From Dirofilaria immitis (taxonomy: Eukaryota > Nematoda > Chromadorea > Rhabditida > Onchocercidae), in contig JAKNDB010000109.1 of NCBI GenBank assembly GCA_024305405.1, positions 2,418,001-2,482,000 of the forward strand: DNA of 64,000 bases, in the 5' to 3' direction. This document shows, one piece after another, positions 40,079-51,578 of the stretch. A program made the translations under genes and the position numbers. The notes under the pieces are model-generated. The model did not search any database and was not told where the DNA came from. It was given only the letters and a program-made list of their open reading frames with translations. Positions within the stretch are counted from its first letter, which is position 1. Every line of letters begins with the position of its first letter.

Positions 40079-41663
40079 TCTGTTTTTACATGTTCTACAT
40101 TCTCTTTCCTTTCCTGCTCCCTTTTTGATTAAATAACACATTTAAATTTTCAGCTTTTTTGTGAAGTTGCACGGTGCTTTTCTCTCTTCGATTTTTATGT
40201 GCGCAAGTTCTATTTGAAAATTTTTTGAAATTTGTTCATCTGTTCCCAACTATATTTTCAAGAAGATGTTCTTACTTCTATGACAAGCTTTATTGTATAT
40301 AGGTTTTCAAATAGAGCATTTATTATTCATCTTTTGCTTTGTAATGCGGCGGTCAAAATTTAATTCTACTGCAGTCGAATAATTCCGGTATTTTTGATCA
40401 GGCAAGGATTCTGTACAGTACTTCTAGAATCGAGAATATCCAAAGGCTGGCTTTTTCAGATCGTTAGTGCTACGTAACAGACTTAGTAATGTGTGTTCAT
40501 GTTTTAAAAATCTATTCAGTCACTTTCCATGCCGATCCCTAAAACGGTTTTTACTGTGATATAGGAATGTAGGCTTGCTAAATATGATGTAAGAATCCGG
40601 CGAATTAGCAGTGTATTCTTCCGTAGAATAATTTTAACTGCCATCAAATTGTAGGAAATGAAAGGTACATAAAAGAGCCTTGATAAGGTTTTAGATATTA
40701 AATCTAGATTTTGCCTGTTCACAACTGATTAATTGATATGTCCTCTTCATGTACAGGAATGTATGTTCAGATTTCTTATGCTTGTTGAAGAGGATCTTTG
40801 TTACTTATAATAAATCGTCGTCCTGTGTAGTACATAGTTTCTTCTATTTTATGAATCATGAGCGCAGCGAATCCATCGGCTCAAATAATGTGCAGCTGTG
40901 GATTTGTGACGTACTATTCATCACTTCCATTTAGATCATAATCAGATTTGATTAGTCGGTGAGTCAAGTTTTATTGTTTCAGGTGCATTAAAGTTTGTAG
41001 AGCGACACTACGAGTCTGTGCCCGGACAGATGGACTATAACAAGTTTGAGACTGCTAATTACATCGGCTTCTGAAAATGCCTGGAGTCGACTATTTCGTA
41101 TTGGCTAAATATTTTCAGGTGCTAAGTTTAGGAACACATAACCTTCGTTGTCTGAATCCGACCGATCTAGAAATGGATTAAGTCTTGCTTTTTTCCTGGA
41201 TGGCCCTGGGTTTTTTGTTTAAAATCATTTAAGCAAACATTTGTCAGTCATCCGCATATTTTTAGATAATATTTGGGTTGAAAACAGTCCGGTCATCAGC
41301 GAAGTAAGTATAAGAATATGTGGACTCTAGCGAAAAAAATTCATTTTTAGTTCGGCTGATTCTGGGATATTCATTAAGGATGAAAAGAGTTGAGATTTGA
41401 TAGGTTAACAACACCTCCAAAATAACACTAAAATCAAAACATAGTTTATATAGATTTGCGTCGTCACTTCAGTTCACGATAAAAAGTTTACCGCATACAG
41501 TAGGCAGCGGAGATACTGATACAAAATATTTGATAAGCATGAATCACGATATTTAAATTAGCAGGTATTTGATTAGAAAATTCTGTCTAACTACACTTAT
41601 TAATGGAAATAAATAAGTAATTCAAGATTCGGATCTCGATATTGTGCGAAAACGATGGTAGCA
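40079..41663. other. intergenic between converging unk and pgap-1 genes
   Basis: Mostly the unk 3' flank. One segment stands out: after a GTTTCAG acceptor, 40982-41073 is open in one frame and ends GFETANYIGF-like at TGA (contains ERHYESVPGQMDYNKF). It could be an alternative last exon of unk joined to a donor in the T/GTAGTT sequence near 40030, but this is speculative. The rest shows nothing. Confidence 0.35.
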
Positions 41664-44600
41664 TTAATCCTCCTTGCTTGGTTTTAGTTCTCGTCTATTC
41701 ACAAACCAGCTGAGTCCAATTACTGCGATGAAAGGAAATCCCAACTGCGCAACACATGTAAACGGTTGAATGATGGCAGTGCATGTCAACACTGCTACAG
41801 AAATGTAATGCTGCAACTGCGAACAAAAATTAAAGATAGGAGTCAATTTTGCAAACTTAATCAGATTTTTCTTTGTAAAGTGCAATTGCAAAAGATCAAG
41901 TTGGATTCTAAGTAAGGAAATTAGATCTTAACCGACTGACAAAATTCCTGACTGAAAATAATGAGAATAGTATCAACAAATATAATCTCAAAAATTCACA
42001 TTATTTCTAAATGAGTGACTATCGATCAAAAAAAAGAAGAAAAAAACCATGCTGGGATGAATCAATGAAAGAAAATTTTCTAACGGAAATATGGGCTAAA
42101 TAATTTCCAAAGATATGGAATAAACGATAAGATTTAAAATTCTAAGGATTTAGACCCTTCATGACAATGAAACGATTAAGTGCAGCATACAGCATAATAC
42201 AAAGGTGTTTTAGTTAAAAGGAACCAATATTGTAAGAAAAGTTAAGAGAAATTCACTAACAATTCTAGAGTGCTTCACGTGATTTCTTGTAATTCGTTGA
42301 ACTCTCATTTTCTTTGAATGAGGTAAAAACTCACTGTAGATGCATATCGCTATTTCGAATATATCAAATATAATGAACATAATTTAAAAATAAAAATATA
42401 GATTTTGATTAAAAATGATAATAGTGCAAAACAAACCAGTCCATCCAGTCCAGCTATATTTTTTCTCTGAAAAAATTAACAAAACATACCGCCCTGAAGA
42501 AATGAATTTTGCCCACCAAAAGTCGAATGAACTTCAAGAAAATCATGCAGTATGCCGGAATACGAGCTGGATCTTCATAAACAGCAAATAGACCATATCT
42601 AATAATATTCCACACTGAACAAATGCCAAATGGTGTATAAACCAGAATGGCATAAAAATGAAGAACAATTAAGAAAACTGGCTGCGAAAAAACAGAAAGA
42701 TTAACAGTTCTTGAAAATATCGCTGTTTTCAGAAGCTGCTGAAAAACATAAAAAATTAAATAAATAAAAACTCTCAAGGCAATATTAAAAAATGAAGAAA
42801 TTTAAAATATAGGAAATGAAATTTATGTTTGTACGATATCTCCTTTACTACCTATAACTGTCCTGAAAATAATGGTGCAAGATTATGACTTCAATGCATT
42901 TCAGTTACAAAACTAAGCCAACAACAAATGACCTACCAGTAAACTGAAGATAACAACTATCAGAAACGCAAAGAAACCATTGTACAAATAATTTATAAAT
43001 AATGATGTTGTAATAACTGCCATTTCATTAATATCAAGAAATCTGGATTTCACGGGTCTGAAATGAATTCTGCAACCTTTCATAACTGCTAATTTTGTAG
43101 TAATTTATTTTATTGCATTGTAGCAGCTTATTTTTTGATCAATTGATCGATGCTAATTGATATACATATATGAACATATAAACAATACACGTATATATGA
43201 CAACCAAATCACATTCGCTTTTGAAATTGATAACGTCAAAAAATGAACTAACCACCTTTTCAAATATATGCACTTTATTGACTGAATAAATAAATCCGCT
43301 AATTTCTGTAGGATGTAAGTAAAAGATAAAATTAATAAAGATGAAATCAACAAAGTAAACCAATCAACTCTGCAAATATTGTAAAATTACAAGTGGTATA
43401 TGGGCATTACATTTCCTAATAAGATACATACTGATATTAAAATAATGAGCAATGATTTTTTCTTAATTTAAAATTCACTCAATAAAAAAAACTAACAGAT
43501 TATTCCAGTAAATGATGAACATGTGATAAATCAAAGTGAAGCATATTATTTTATAATCTCGGATAGTCGAATAATATATCTCTGTAAACAACAGTAAGGA
43601 CAATTTTTTTTTCTAATAATATTCTATACAAAATGCTTCGATACTGAGAATCTCATTTGATAGGGATGATTATATATTTTAAAAAAAAAATACCAATTAA
43701 ATTGGAAATCGATAATGCACTGAGGATATATACAGCTAGCATATAGGGAACGATGGATCCATACATTCGAAGCATCTTAAATTTAGAAAACGGAAAGTTT
43801 GCAAACTTGTCTCCAATAATAACGTTTTCCTACTTGTCTTGTAAATAGTTCATAACAAATCATACAAATAACTTAAGGCTGTCATTCCAAATAGTCGAAA
43901 AAACTTGATATAATTTGCGATTTTATATGTGCATTATTATAAAAACATACCACAACCAGAGTATCCAAATAACTAACATCGAGGCGTGCATGGAAGCGGC
44001 AGTGCTGATTTAATATGAAAAATGTTTCAGCCTTTGTTTCTTCCTTACTAAGCAAGTGTCCAACTATTTGAAGTTTTTTATTAGCGCCAAGACTACTTAC
44101 ACGTCGTAAATTCTGACTGCGAAATTCAACTTTTGCAAACCATTCTACTAAAAATTGAACTGACAGCAATCTTTGCAAATGTTTAACTGAATTAAATAAA
44201 TTTTAAATCTAGATAAACTATAAAGTATACAAACTTATTATCATGCCTAAGTCAAAAGAAGATGTCCAAGTTCAAGAATTGAGCAGTGATGTTCCACTAA
44301 AGCAGCAAATATTTTTTCAGTTTGTTGACGAAGAATAACAACATTTAACCGCTTCTTTGTTTTGAAAATTAGGATCAATGGAAACTAGCCATTTGCATGC
44401 TTGCACGATTCTAATTCAAGTGATATGACAACGGCTACAGCCGGAGATCCGAAATAAACTGGTAACAACACAACAGGTTCATGACCTTCAAAATTGGCTT
44501 TCCATAAGGATGCGAAGCAACTTTTCAGCAATGACAATAATCCAATATGCACGACCTGAAATACATTTCAATCTATTTCAAGTCTAATTTAAAGCTGGAT

Positions 44601-46937
44601 TAATAAAACTTGTTTCATTACCAAAAAAGACAGAAAATTCGATATTTATTACAATCTAGGAAAATTTTTTAAATTTTGTTGAACTTTAACATAAGTTCCC
44701 AAAATTATATAAAAATTTCAAAAAACGGAAAAGTTTTAGTTCGATCAATATTCCTGAAGTGTTTTCTAATTAAAATATTCGATGATTTCTAAACTTTGCC
44801 GGATCCTCTTGAAGTGCGACGGTTTTGAAAAACTTTTGAGATTTCAGATGTACCGAAACTTGTTCTGTAACACTTGAATGAACGAGTGTATAAAACGACT
44901 GTCGCAATTTGTTCAGAAGAATAAATCGGTTCTCCGGATGATGTCCATAACGAGCTCTCAATACTTGTTTCAATGAATAACCAGCTATTCTTTGGAAATG
45001 ATAGGACGAATTCTTTCGGATCTTGGTCGCTATTTTTTATCTAAGAGATCAAATTAGTTTAAATAAGCTTGAATTCAAGAAAGACATTGGTTGAATGAAT
45101 CAAACTACTGAATGAATATAACGAACAAGAGATGCAAACATAAATAATTAATTATCAATAAATATTACAAGTATATAAAGCTAGGTATGGATACATTTAC
45201 TACACTTACAAAAATTAATTCATTTCTGATGGCAATTTTAATATTTGTATCAACTCTTATACGTGTCATCTCCTTGAGAAGCCCATCGGCATTAAAAGTT
45301 GCTTTACAACGTTATCAGCACGTATGTGAAACGAATCTGGATCGTAAGCATATTCAACCATCAGACGCGAGATATATCTAAAAAAACAATTCAAATACAG
45401 TTTTAAAATTGTCTAATTCAGAACGTGTTACTGAATTTAGTTTTTGTTCTTTATAAATTCGATGAAAATATGTTCTAAATACTACAAAGCGTAACAATTA
45501 GCTAATGATAAGTTATTATAGCTACACGACACAAGTGTGAATAACAAACCTAACTAATTGGTTACACCAAACAATACATAAATGGTCGGTTTCTAACTCA
45601 ATGCCGTTAACAGCGGTAGTTGAAACATGGCGAATACCATTATCGAGCGTAAAATGTTCTGGCACAAGATGGTCTTTCAAGCCACCCGAAATTGATAAGA
45701 CTAAGAGATTGGACAATTCTTTTTCTTGCTTCCTCCAACTATCATGCATTCGATTATACATATTTTTCAAATACCAATCAAAAACCATTGCTAAAAATAT
45801 ATAACAAGTAAGTTATACAAATGATACACCAGAAAATACAACACAGTTAAGGACTAATTAAATCGGTTGCTAGCCTTTCCTTCTTAGCAAAAATATAACT
45901 ATTTATCAGAAAGCATACGTGCGTCTTTGTGTGGTGTACCCAAAGTCACAATAAATGCAATTCGATTCGGATCGAAATGAATGTTATTCAACAGCGACCG
46001 TATAACAATACCACCCATTGAATGACCAACGAATATGATACCATGAGGTGGGGAGGAATACATGCCCCAAATATGCCTTACAGCTAACTCAAGATATTTG
46101 ATCTGTCGTTCCAAATACATGCCTGCCAGACCTGATAATTCCTAAAATTATACAATCTCTAAAAAATGTGTGATGAGTTTCAATAAACAGAATTAAATTT
46201 AGGATAAACTTAAGCTCTTTTCCCTTAATGTCCCACATAAGACATTAATTCACCATTCTTATTTATGTGTGAATTATCTGAAGTAAAATATCCTAAAGCC
46301 AAAGTGGATTTCATGGGAACGAACCTCATTGAAATCAATGGCAAAGACATCGAATGTGAACGGTAAATTCCTACTTTCAGTCTTATTGTGAAGTATCGAT
46401 CCTAAAGAACGGACTTGTTTGCAAGAACCCGCATTTCCAGGAACAAAAATGATAGGAAGTCCACTAACTTGTTTGGTTCTCCTGCAATAAAATGGAATTA
46501 AACCAAACATAGCTGTCACGTATTTTCGAGCAGTTTTTAATAAATAAACTGGCATTTGTAATGAGCAAATCATACATATAATTGAGAGCATATTCTCCTT
46601 CCCCATATAAAATCGTAGAATAACCACTGATATCATTCGAAAACGGATATCTAACATCTTCAGTTTGATTATGTTTCAACTTTGCGATGCCAATATCAAT
46701 ACGCTATAATATCAAATTGCTTAAAGCATTTCTAAACTCAGCAAATATAATGCAAATTATATAAGAAGTAATCCTAGAAATCTTTGGAATTCATACCATG
46801 AAACTCATAATTCGATACATATAAGTCATTTCACACTGATTTATTCGCATCCAAGGTCGATTTCCAATCATGTATAATAAATGAAATAAGATTGCTATGA
46901 AAGTCGCAAATAACATATACTTTATATGTAGCTTCAT
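41664..46937 (-). CDS. PGAP1, GPI inositol-deacylase
   Basis: Exons: 46937-46797, 46703-46576, 46481-46325, 46141-45919, 45790-45550, 45377-45210, 45040-44795, 44555 to about 44250, 44147-43951, 43775-43694, 43369-43256, 43057-42937, 42681-42490 and 41816-41664. An N-terminal signal-anchor is followed by CEMTYMY and LYGEGEY, then the lipase core LPIIFVPGNAGSCKQVRS and the nucleophile motif GHSMGG, then LGTPH, ISGGLKDHLVP and TDHLCIVWCNQLVR. The C-terminal exons are hydrophobic, with several membrane spans. PGAP1 removes the inositol acyl chain from GPI-anchored proteins in the ER, a step in their ER exit. Frame breaks: the CCC at 45282-45284 needs one more base to keep the exon open. The 44.25-44.56 kb exon has internal stops suggesting two more. 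The 43694/43369 junction is out of phase. Confidence 0.9.
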
Positions 46938-46989
46938 TGTATCTACGCACTTTTAATTACTTTAATCAGGGCTTCAACTTAAACTTATT

Positions 46990-47218
46990 CTAACTGGAAA
47001 TTTAATATAATTACGATTCAAAAACGACCACACAATACTTACAAAGTCATGAGATCAAAATCCGACTGTAAGAGAATAACGCATTTAATTAATTTACTCA
47101 CATCCTGAGATGACAATACATACTCCCAGAAATCCTGAACAGACGTCAACGAAAAGAATCCCGAATAGAACGACATACTACAGCCAACATCACCAACCCC
47201 AAACTTTAACTCAGACAT
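46990..47218 (-). CDS. spliced 47-codon small ORF just upstream of PGAP1
   Basis: ATG at 47218 opens 39 codons (starting MSELKFGVGDVGCS, then FFSLTSVQDFWEYVL) to a GTGAGT donor after 47102. A 36-base intron with a CTCTTACAG acceptor leads to a 23-base exon (47065-47043, DFDLMT), a GTAAGT donor, and an acceptor TTTCCAG at 46994-46996. The third exon supplies the last base of a Phe codon and then TAG (46992-46990). Three splice phases agree and composition is protein-like. PGAP1's ATG lies 52 bases further on the same strand, so both could sit on one message. I do not recognise the peptide and see no signal or membrane segment. It could be a translated upstream ORF, a separate microprotein, or coincidence. 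Confidence 0.45.
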
Positions 47219-48833
47219 AGTAACAAAAACCAGTAATTGATGCCCAGATTTATACGGCCTTTCATTGATCTACGAAAAACTTTACTTTGTGGGATTTCAT
47301 AAATTGCTTTTCAATAGTTTTCATTTTATGCATGATTACTTACCTCAGTTGCAACTAATTTGTCCGCCAATAATAAAGAGGAAGATGGGAAAATTTCGAA
47401 ATGTTGCGAATTATCTGACTACCAGCCGACTAACATCACACCAATTCGCAAAAAACGCCAGAAAGCAATAATTCACTAGGATATTTTGATTTTCGAATTT
47501 CTGTATTATTTCAGAAAATTTTGAAAGTGTTCTGCTAATTATCAAAGTTTCCGCAAAAGATAATAAAATAATTACTAGAAATTACTGTGCTGAATTGCTC
47601 AATTCAGACTATTTTTAATATCTAATGAATCTTGGTATGTTGCAAATATCATCGACGAATGCCAGAATTTTGAAGTTTTCACTTCCACGATTCAACTAAA
47701 AATAATCCAGTTATGAATTCATGATTTCGATCAACGAATTGATCTCGGTTTTTGAAATTTCAAGAAAATTCTACTAAAATACAATGGAAAACTCAAAACA
47801 AAAGGAAATGTAGTGGAAAAGAACATTGCACAGCCGAATAATTATTATTTGCACCTTTCATAAAAAGTGGAAATGATTTATGCAATAGTGGAATTTCTGC
47901 ATTGTTAAAATGGAATCTATATTTAAATGAATAATATAAGCAAGCATGTAATGCTATAAAACTAATAAATCGTATATACGGCTCATTATTAGCACTAGTT
48001 TCATAAAGATCCAAGTTCGGTACATAAAATCAATTTTCCATTAAGATAAGATAAACAATCAGACAGGTAACAGCGGTAATTATTCTGTTATCCATTACTT
48101 TCTGGAAGTGAATATAATACTGAGGGAGTAGTTGATTTTAGATCGTGAATATACTTAATCTAAAGTCATCTTTTCAATCACTCCTAAAAATTTTTGTTTT
48201 AAAATTTAGGTAACTCATTCTTTCTCTTGAGAATTTGCAATACGATGAAATTTTATACACATATTCTGAGGAATTAATAATGATGAGTTCTTTAATGCAT
48301 TGTTTTTAAGGATAAAGACTATTCTTCTCATGGATCAGCAATATTATTTCAATATTTCTGGTAAAAATGTTTAAGATATGATGAATACAATAAGGGAACA
48401 ATATAGTTGAATTTTTTGACTTACTTTGAGCAATTTTTACAGTGCGTGCTGAAATGTGAAATTTTAAATGCTGATAAAGAATATTTTGGAATGATGAAAT
48501 TATCTTCACAGAAACGCCAGGCTTATTTTTTGACTCGAAATATATTTCTAATTAAGTGCTTTTCCAACAATTACCTTTCTACTTTACTGATACAAGTTGC
48601 GGATGCCTTTGAAATTAGGATCGATTGTACTTATGAAAAGATTTTCAATTTATTGAAGCTATTTTCAACGATTCAAAATTTTCATGGATTCAAAGCGAAA
48701 ATATAGGCCACTAAACTAACTCGATCGAGAACTTGAAGTCTCAGTTCGTTGCTCAAAGCTCATATTAGGAAATTTAGACGATATCCTTCATCTATTATCG
48801 CTATTACTGTTGTTGTTATGGATGTTATCACTA
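47219..48833. other. intergenic, no supported gene
   Basis: AT-rich. ORFs of 60 to 100 codons (for example 48407-48706 plus strand) show no motif, poor splice context and no plausible partner exons. Confidence 0.45.
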
Positions 48834-48986
48834 TTATTCATCGTTAACAATTTCATTACCAGATTTACTTTTCCTTACTATTTTGGCAAAGAGCAGCGCT
48901 GTAATTACTAGAAGCAAATACGGGAAGGTATCTGCTTGAAATACATTGATACCAATCTTCTCAAGTTCAATCTCGCAGTCGTTTAA
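48834..48986 (-). CDS. orphan C-terminal exon with membrane tail (partial or decayed)
   Basis: A minus-strand frame of about 50 codons ends in a hydrophobic helix (FPYLLLVITALLFAKIV) followed by a basic, then acidic tail and TAA. This arrangement is typical of a tail-anchored or single-pass protein C-terminus. The frame is closed upstream by a TAA. One frame over, the sequence reads EDTKKWNIIKRLR straight into it, suggesting a one-base break near 48973. Roughly 400-560 bases further upstream on the same strand a second charged frame occurs (49388-49540, includes KLVGGEATKKRRIVVLGLAE), with stops between the two. This may be a decayed gene or one with unresolved introns. Family unknown. Confidence 0.3.
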   Translation of the reverse strand, partial: LNDCEIELEKIGINVFQADTFPYLLLVITALLFAKIVRKSKSGNEIVNDE

Positions 48987-51578
48987 TTATATTCCACTTT
49001 TTCGTATCTTCCAGAAGCTAATTTCTCGGTATTAGCTTACTAAAGACCTTAAGACCATTTTGGGAATGCTGAGAAATGGTACATTCTTTTACAACCTGTC
49101 TATGCCGAAAAGATTTGGCTCTCCATTGGTAATGTTGCAATCATTTTTATTCATTATATAAGTTTTCTGAAATGGTTATATTCAGAAACCTTCATTTTAT
49201 CTATGTTTTGCTTCCTTCCAAACTGTTGATTTTTGCCACAATATTAACATTGTTTCGCTGTTCCTATAATGCAAGTTATTGCTTTCATCTTTCATTAATA
49301 CTTTGATTTTAGTGAGAGAAAATGTCATTCTATTCGAAGCACTTTGTTCTTTCCTTTATATTATTTATTCGTTTTTAAAATCTTTTTCTAATTTCTTTTA
49401 TGTTTTGCCTGTAATTTTGGCCTTCTTGCTTCATCGTTCAGCTGAAATTTAGGTTCAGCTAATCCCAGAACAACTATTCTCCGCTTTTTTGTTGCTTCTC
49501 CACCAACTAATTTGGCAGACCTATCTTCACAATTGTTGAGTCATTGGCCTATCCTCTCATTACATTATATAAAAGCTAATTTAATTTTTGTTGCGATGTC
49601 CTCTGAACTGTTGTTCTCCTGACTCTTTGTTGGTCGGAACTCTTTGATACCTTCGTATTTCGCTTATCATCTATTCTTGCCTCTCATATCACTTTCATAC
49701 TTCCTTTACTTCCGGCCATTTTTAACTTCAGTCTTATGGTAGAAAAAAAACCACATTTCTTAGTTCAAATGAAACGATGAGCTAATTATTGGTCATCCTA
49801 AATACTTTCCGGATTTCTGAAATCCTCAGATTGACAACTTGTCTCAAAATATCAATCATTACAGTGTTATTTATCATTTATAAGCAAATGTTGTGTTGTG
49901 AATTGCTGTTCATTAAATGCATATTTGACGTTTTTTCCTGGCAGCTTTCCGAGAGAATTTCTTGGGATCGAAGTTCATATGCATGATCATTTAACTGAAT
50001 AAGCGAGTATCTAAATCAGTTTTAACGATCATAGTCGACGCTAATTTTTGTTAATGCATTTGGACTGACATCTTTGCTGATTCCTCAGAACAATCTCCAT
50101 ACGATACATTTTCATGTTTTTTCTTTTTTTTTTTTCTGGAATATCTGACTATTGAACGCTTAAAAAGTCGGCATTTGCTTGCAAATTACAAGTTCAAATA
50201 TCCATCATAGTGAAAAGATAGTTCGAGCGGCGGAAATTATATGTCGTTTGCACGATCTACTATATTTTTGGGTCATGGTTTGGAAGCATACTGGTTCGAC
50301 TTCAGTCTTAAACGAATTTCTAACAGGCAAATGAAAGATGTGAAGCAAATAACAGTAGAATAGAATAAAAAAGATGGGAATATTACAATCAGAATCACAT
50401 TTCGGTTGCAGAAACCAAATTTCGGAATCGTCAATCAATTAGTTACAAAAATCATCGGCGCTGTTTGTCAATGGAACAACTGCCACCATAAGCGTCAGGA
50501 CTTCGCAGTGGCATCAAATGTCGAGAATGATAATCCAGTAACTCCATTTGTGTAGGCAAAACTTCCTAAAGTGGTCACTTCTGACCATTGCCTGATAATC
50601 ATATGACTTTTTTGTTCTGAACACAACCGCGGAATCTGCAGTACTGTCTCTTATTTCTAAAATTTTGAGAAGCGCATCTTCGCTCCATCGCAATAAATTA
50701 CGAGTAGATACGTTCTACGCTCCAACCTTATCGGATGAAAGCAATATTTCAAATCACATCAGGAATTCAAAATCACTAAGATTAAAATATCATCACATAC
50801 CAAATAAAATATCATCACATACCAAACTCCCACAAAACAAAATCTTTCCATCTTTGCTTGGCCAACTGCTGAACTGATTAATTTCGTGTGTCATATGGAC
50901 CTTATTCACTTTAACTACACAAAATATCTTTTTAATGAAAGCAGACATTTTATATTAATATCAAATTGCAAAATTTAATACCATATATTGAATACATATT
51001 TTGTTTTATTACGTAAAGAAACACTCAAATAACAATATACATAAAGACAGATAAAAGCAAAGAAATACGACTTTGCGAGGTAGTTATAAAGAAAAACGAA
51101 ATTGTGATATAAAATGTATAACAGCGGAGAAAAAGTAAGTCTATGAGTAGAAAAAAAACAAATACAGATACGATAAGTTTCAAAGAAAATCATTTGACAA
51201 CTATTCACAAAAACCCATTATTACAGTTTCATCAGAACTATCGTTAATGAGTAAATAAAAAGCATCCAGATAAAAAAGAAGCATATGAGATCAATTATTT
51301 TTTTCAATAAAGAAAAAAATAGAATCTCTATAAATGTATTTCCTAGTTTTCCGCTATTTCTTTTTATCCGGATTTTTCTTATTTGTTCGGTAATGGTTTT
51401 TGCAATCTTAAATTTAAGCTCAGTAATTAAAATTTTAATTTGTAGTGGCCAATTTTCCCAACAGTTACAAATACATATGGAGCACATCCACAATCAACTG
51501 TTCAAATTTTTTTTCGTAATAAAAAGATCTTATTTGAAACTCAATTTTAATTAGTTCAAAACTATGTAAGTGTTCAAT
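48987..51578. other. intergenic with a charged minus-strand frame
   Basis: Holds the minus-strand frame 49388-49540 described with the membrane-tail ORF, pyrimidine-rich sequence on the plus strand at 49000-49720, and a 22-bp duplication at 50783-50826. Nothing else is assignable. Confidence 0.4.
50783..50826. repeat. 22-bp perfect tandem duplication
   Basis: Two identical adjacent copies of a 22-base unit beginning TAAAATATCATCACATACC. Intergenic. Confidence 0.92.

Noticed and set aside
44770..44973. Minus-strand ORF inside the PGAP1 region in a second frame
   Set aside because: It looked protein-like, but the alternative frame over 45040-44795 joins both neighbouring exons in phase 0, so this ORF is a shadow.
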